Part shown: positions 12,486-14,375 of the stretch, in pieces
Layout of the letters: the number at the start of each line of letters is the position of its first letter
How positions within the stretch are numbered: the first letter of the stretch is position 1
From: an uncultured bacterium
GTDB taxonomy: Bacteria > Planctomycetota > UBA1135 > GCA-002686595
DNA length: 14,375 nucleotides
Direction: 5' to 3'
Assembly: GCA_902826945.1 (NCBI GenBank)
Contig: CADEGS010000015.1
Location: 1-14,375 of the forward strand
The notes under the pieces: model-generated
Databases searched by the model: none
Seen by the model: only the letters and a program-made list of their open reading frames with translations
Told to the model about the DNA's origin: nothing
Translations under genes and position numbers: made by a program

Positions 12486-14363
12486 ATGAGCAAGCAGATC
12501 GCCGTGCTCCTCGACAGCTCGGGCTCGATGTTCCAGCCCGTCGCGGGAGGGAACGCGAACGACAAGATCTCCGAGGCGTCGGATGGAGCGCAGCTCTTCG
12601 TCGAGAACGTCCTGGACCAGATGGGCATCACGCCCGGCAGCCAGTTCGCGCTCTCGGTGCACCGCTTCGCGCAGAGCTACCAGCTCCTGCCGGGCGGCGC
12701 GCAAGTGAGCTCGACGGACGCCGGAGCGGCCGCCGCGCTCGGCGCGATGTCGGCCGCCGTCGCGGCCATCGAGGACCAGGCTGCCAGCCAGGCGGCGGTG
12801 GGCAGCCTCACGGACGTGTACGACGCCGTGCGCCGGACGTCGGACTACATGATCGCGAACGCTCCGTCGTTCGGAGCGCCCGACGCGCGCTACATCCTGC
12901 TCCTCAGCGACGGGATCCAGACCGTCGCGCACAACGGCACGCGCGACCGCGCCGGCTACGAGGCGGAGCAAGGCGTGAGCTTCGCGAGCCTCCTGAACGG
13001 GCGCGGGATCCGCCTGCGGGCCTGGGGCGTGGGGCTGGACGCCCTGGCCGTCCTGCTGCGCGACCTCACCGACCAGGCGGTGGACCCCAGCTCGTCGGCA
13101 GGCTCCGTGCTGGGCCATCCGGGGAGCTACACCAAGGTGCTCTTCCCCTACAGCGAGCTGGGCCCGGGCAAGTTCCCGAACTGCACCACGATCATCATGA
13201 GCGACGCGGCCTCGCTCGTGGACGACAACGGCATCCTCCCGCTGCGTCCCGCGGGGGGCACGCCCTCCGGCCTGCTCTGGGAGCAGTTCGGCCTGCCGGC
13301 GCCGAATCCGAAGGGGGGCAGCACGTTCGGCGCCTACGTCGATCACCGCGACTTCGAGGTCGACGTCGACGGCAGCACCCGCGTCCTCCTGCTGGGCCTG
13401 GTCGCCTCGTCCCGAGCCGAGGTCGCGCTGCAGGCCACCGCGCCCAGCGGGGCGGTGTTCGTCCCCGCCAGCGCGGGCACCAGAACCGTCGCCGTGCCGA
13501 CGGCCAGGCTGCTCAAGATCGCCTCGCCCGAGGAGGGGACGTGGCGCGTGCGCGTGTCCCACGGCGGCGGCACCCCGACCACGTGCGACCTGCTGGCGCG
13601 CGGCGTGTTCAAGGAGTTCGTCCTGGGCGTGCGCGTCGACCCCTTCCGGCTGGCCGCGCCGGGCGAGGTCACGGTCAGCGCGGCGCCGACCATCGCCGGC
13701 CGACCGGCCGCGGGCAAGCTGCGGGCCGTCGCCCACGTGCTGGGCGGAGCGACGGTCGAGCTCGCGCCGGCGCGCGACGGAACCTTCTCGGGCCGCGTGC
13801 CCGTCGCGCAGCCGGGCCTGAACCTGATCCGGGTCGAGGTGCACGGCGTGCTCGACGGCGGCCGCTCGATCCACAGGACCGTGTACGCCCAGGTGCAGGT
13901 CGGCCGGATCCGCGACCCGCGCTTCCGCGTGCATCCGACGACCTACGAGCAGGGACGCGAGTACCGCGTGCGGGTCGAGCTGGTCGACGCGACCCTGGGG
14001 CGCGCGACGCAGGTCTCGTTCGGACGCGGCATCGAGGTCCTCGCGCTCGACGCCTGGACCGAGTCGCAGGGCGAGGCGCGCATCCGCGTCGCGCCCGACG
14101 CCTTCGTCGGCTGGCGCGAGCCGCTGCTCTACTACCCGGCGGCCGAGAGCGTCACGCCCGTGCAGGTGGTCGCCTCCGCCGGCGGCGGCCCGGCCGTGCA
14201 GGGCCGCATCTGCTGCCTGCGCTTCGACGCGCACGGCCGGCTGATCGGGATCGTGCTGTGCGACGGCACCGCGGTCTGCGTGCGCGAGCACGACGAGCGC
14301 GTGCGCGCGCTGCTCGAGGCCGCGCGCGGCTGCCTGGCCTCGATCCAGATCTGCCGGGAGTGA
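12486..14363 (+). CDS. VWA-domain protein with beta-rich region and Cys-rich C-terminus, function unknown
   Basis: The 625-residue protein opens directly with a von Willebrand A domain: IAVLLDSSGSM (5-15) gives the MIDAS D10-x-S12-x-S14, T109 in GSLTDVYDAV (106-114) is the likely MIDAS Thr, and ILLLSDGIQT (137-146) supplies the Asp. The domain should bind Mg or Ca and a protein ligand. From about 300 to 560 it is beta-rich, resembling Ig-like modules in CLCA-type VWA proteins (TWRVRVSHGG, NLIRVEVHGVLDGGRSIHRT). The last 50 residues hold six Cys (576, 577, 592, 598, 616, 623). No signal peptide or membrane helix is visible, in contrast to the exported upstream partner. The start is firm: AAGGAGGGAGA precedes the ATG. 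It lies 75 nt after the CxxCH gene in the same direction, most likely one operon. The sequence after the stop ends with GGAGG at the window edge, perhaps the ribosome site of a third gene. Confidence 0.88.
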   Translation: MSKQIAVLLDSSGSMFQPVAGGNANDKISEASDGAQLFVENVLDQMGITPGSQFALSVHRFAQSYQLLPGGAQVSSTDAGAAAALGAMSAAVAAIEDQAASQAAVGSLTDVYDAVRRTSDYMIANAPSFGAPDARYILLLSDGIQTVAHNGTRDRAGYEAEQGVSFASLLNGRGIRLRAWGVGLDALAVLLRDLTDQAVDPSSSAGSVLGHPGSYTKVLFPYSELGPGKFPNCTTIIMSDAASLVDDNGILPLRPAGGTPSGLLWEQFGLPAPNPKGGSTFGAYVDHRDFEVDVDGSTRVLLLGLVASSRAEVALQATAPSGAVFVPASAGTRTVAVPTARLLKIASPEEGTWRVRVSHGGGTPTTCDLLARGVFKEFVLGVRVDPFRLAAPGEVTVSAAPTIAGRPAAGKLRAVAHVLGGATVELAPARDGTFSGRVPVAQPGLNLIRVEVHGVLDGGRSIHRTVYAQVQVGRIRDPRFRVHPTTYEQGREYRVRVELVDATLGRATQVSFGRGIEVLALDAWTESQGEARIRVAPDAFVGWREPLLYYPAAESVTPVQVVASAGGGPAVQGRICCLRFDAHGRLIGIVLCDGTAVCVREHDERVRALLEAARGCLASIQICRE

Positions 14364-14375
14364 ACGCGGCGGAGG

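Noticed and set aside
9585..14291. Minus-strand open frame of 1568 codons
   Set aside because: It lies opposite the HutD-like, CxxCH and VWA genes, which have recognisable motifs and ribosome sites; the antisense product is low-complexity.

Overview
The window is very GC-rich (about 75% by eye, with third codon positions almost always G or C) and reads as bacterial chromosome. No rRNA, tRNA, insertion sequence, integrase or CRISPR array is visible. A PPK2, a BatD-like protein, an octaheme cytochrome with a HEAT-like tail and a TANNNT box placed just before several start codons suggest a high-GC environmental bacterium, possibly Planctomycetota or Myxococcota. The phylum cannot be fixed from this sequence alone.

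Layout: (a) 1-2342: a truncated cobalamin-binding protein (minus strand) diverges from an SDR oxidoreductase with a DUF2867-type C-terminus (plus strand). (b) 2523-4853: a BatD-like membrane protein followed by a class I polyphosphate kinase 2, both plus. (c) 4864-6989, minus: a compact bufferin-type RiPP operon, transcribed precursor (BufA-like, 12 core Cys) -> MNIO/DUF692 maturase (BufB) -> DUF2063 partner (BufC). (d) 7187-9588, minus: an octaheme cytochrome c overlapping, by ATGA, a four-helix membrane protein. (e) 9692-10303, plus: an orphan HutD/Ves-family cupin. (f) 10626-14363, plus: a two-gene unit with strong Shine-Dalgarno sites, made of an exported 594-residue protein with a single C-terminal CxxCH and a 625-residue von Willebrand factor A (VWA) protein with no signal peptide.

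How the genes may work together: in (c) the MNIO enzyme with its DUF2063 partner should oxidatively modify Cys residues of the exported precursor to make a metal (copper) chelator. The precursor carries an exact 39-residue tandem duplication, and a strong hairpin separates it from the enzyme genes. In (d) the membrane protein probably anchors or exchanges electrons with the cytochrome. Region (a) resembles light/B12-response loci: the B12 protein has the Wx9EH signature of CarH-type photoreceptors and SDR genes often accompany such regulators. Region (f) is the best candidate for an undescribed system: two proteins of unknown role, tightly linked, with a structured leader and an intercistronic hairpin.

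Two initiation styles are visible. Several genes have a TANNNT box 6-12 nt before the start and no Shine-Dalgarno (leaderless-like). bufA, the 594-residue gene and the VWA gene have clear purine-rich ribosome sites.
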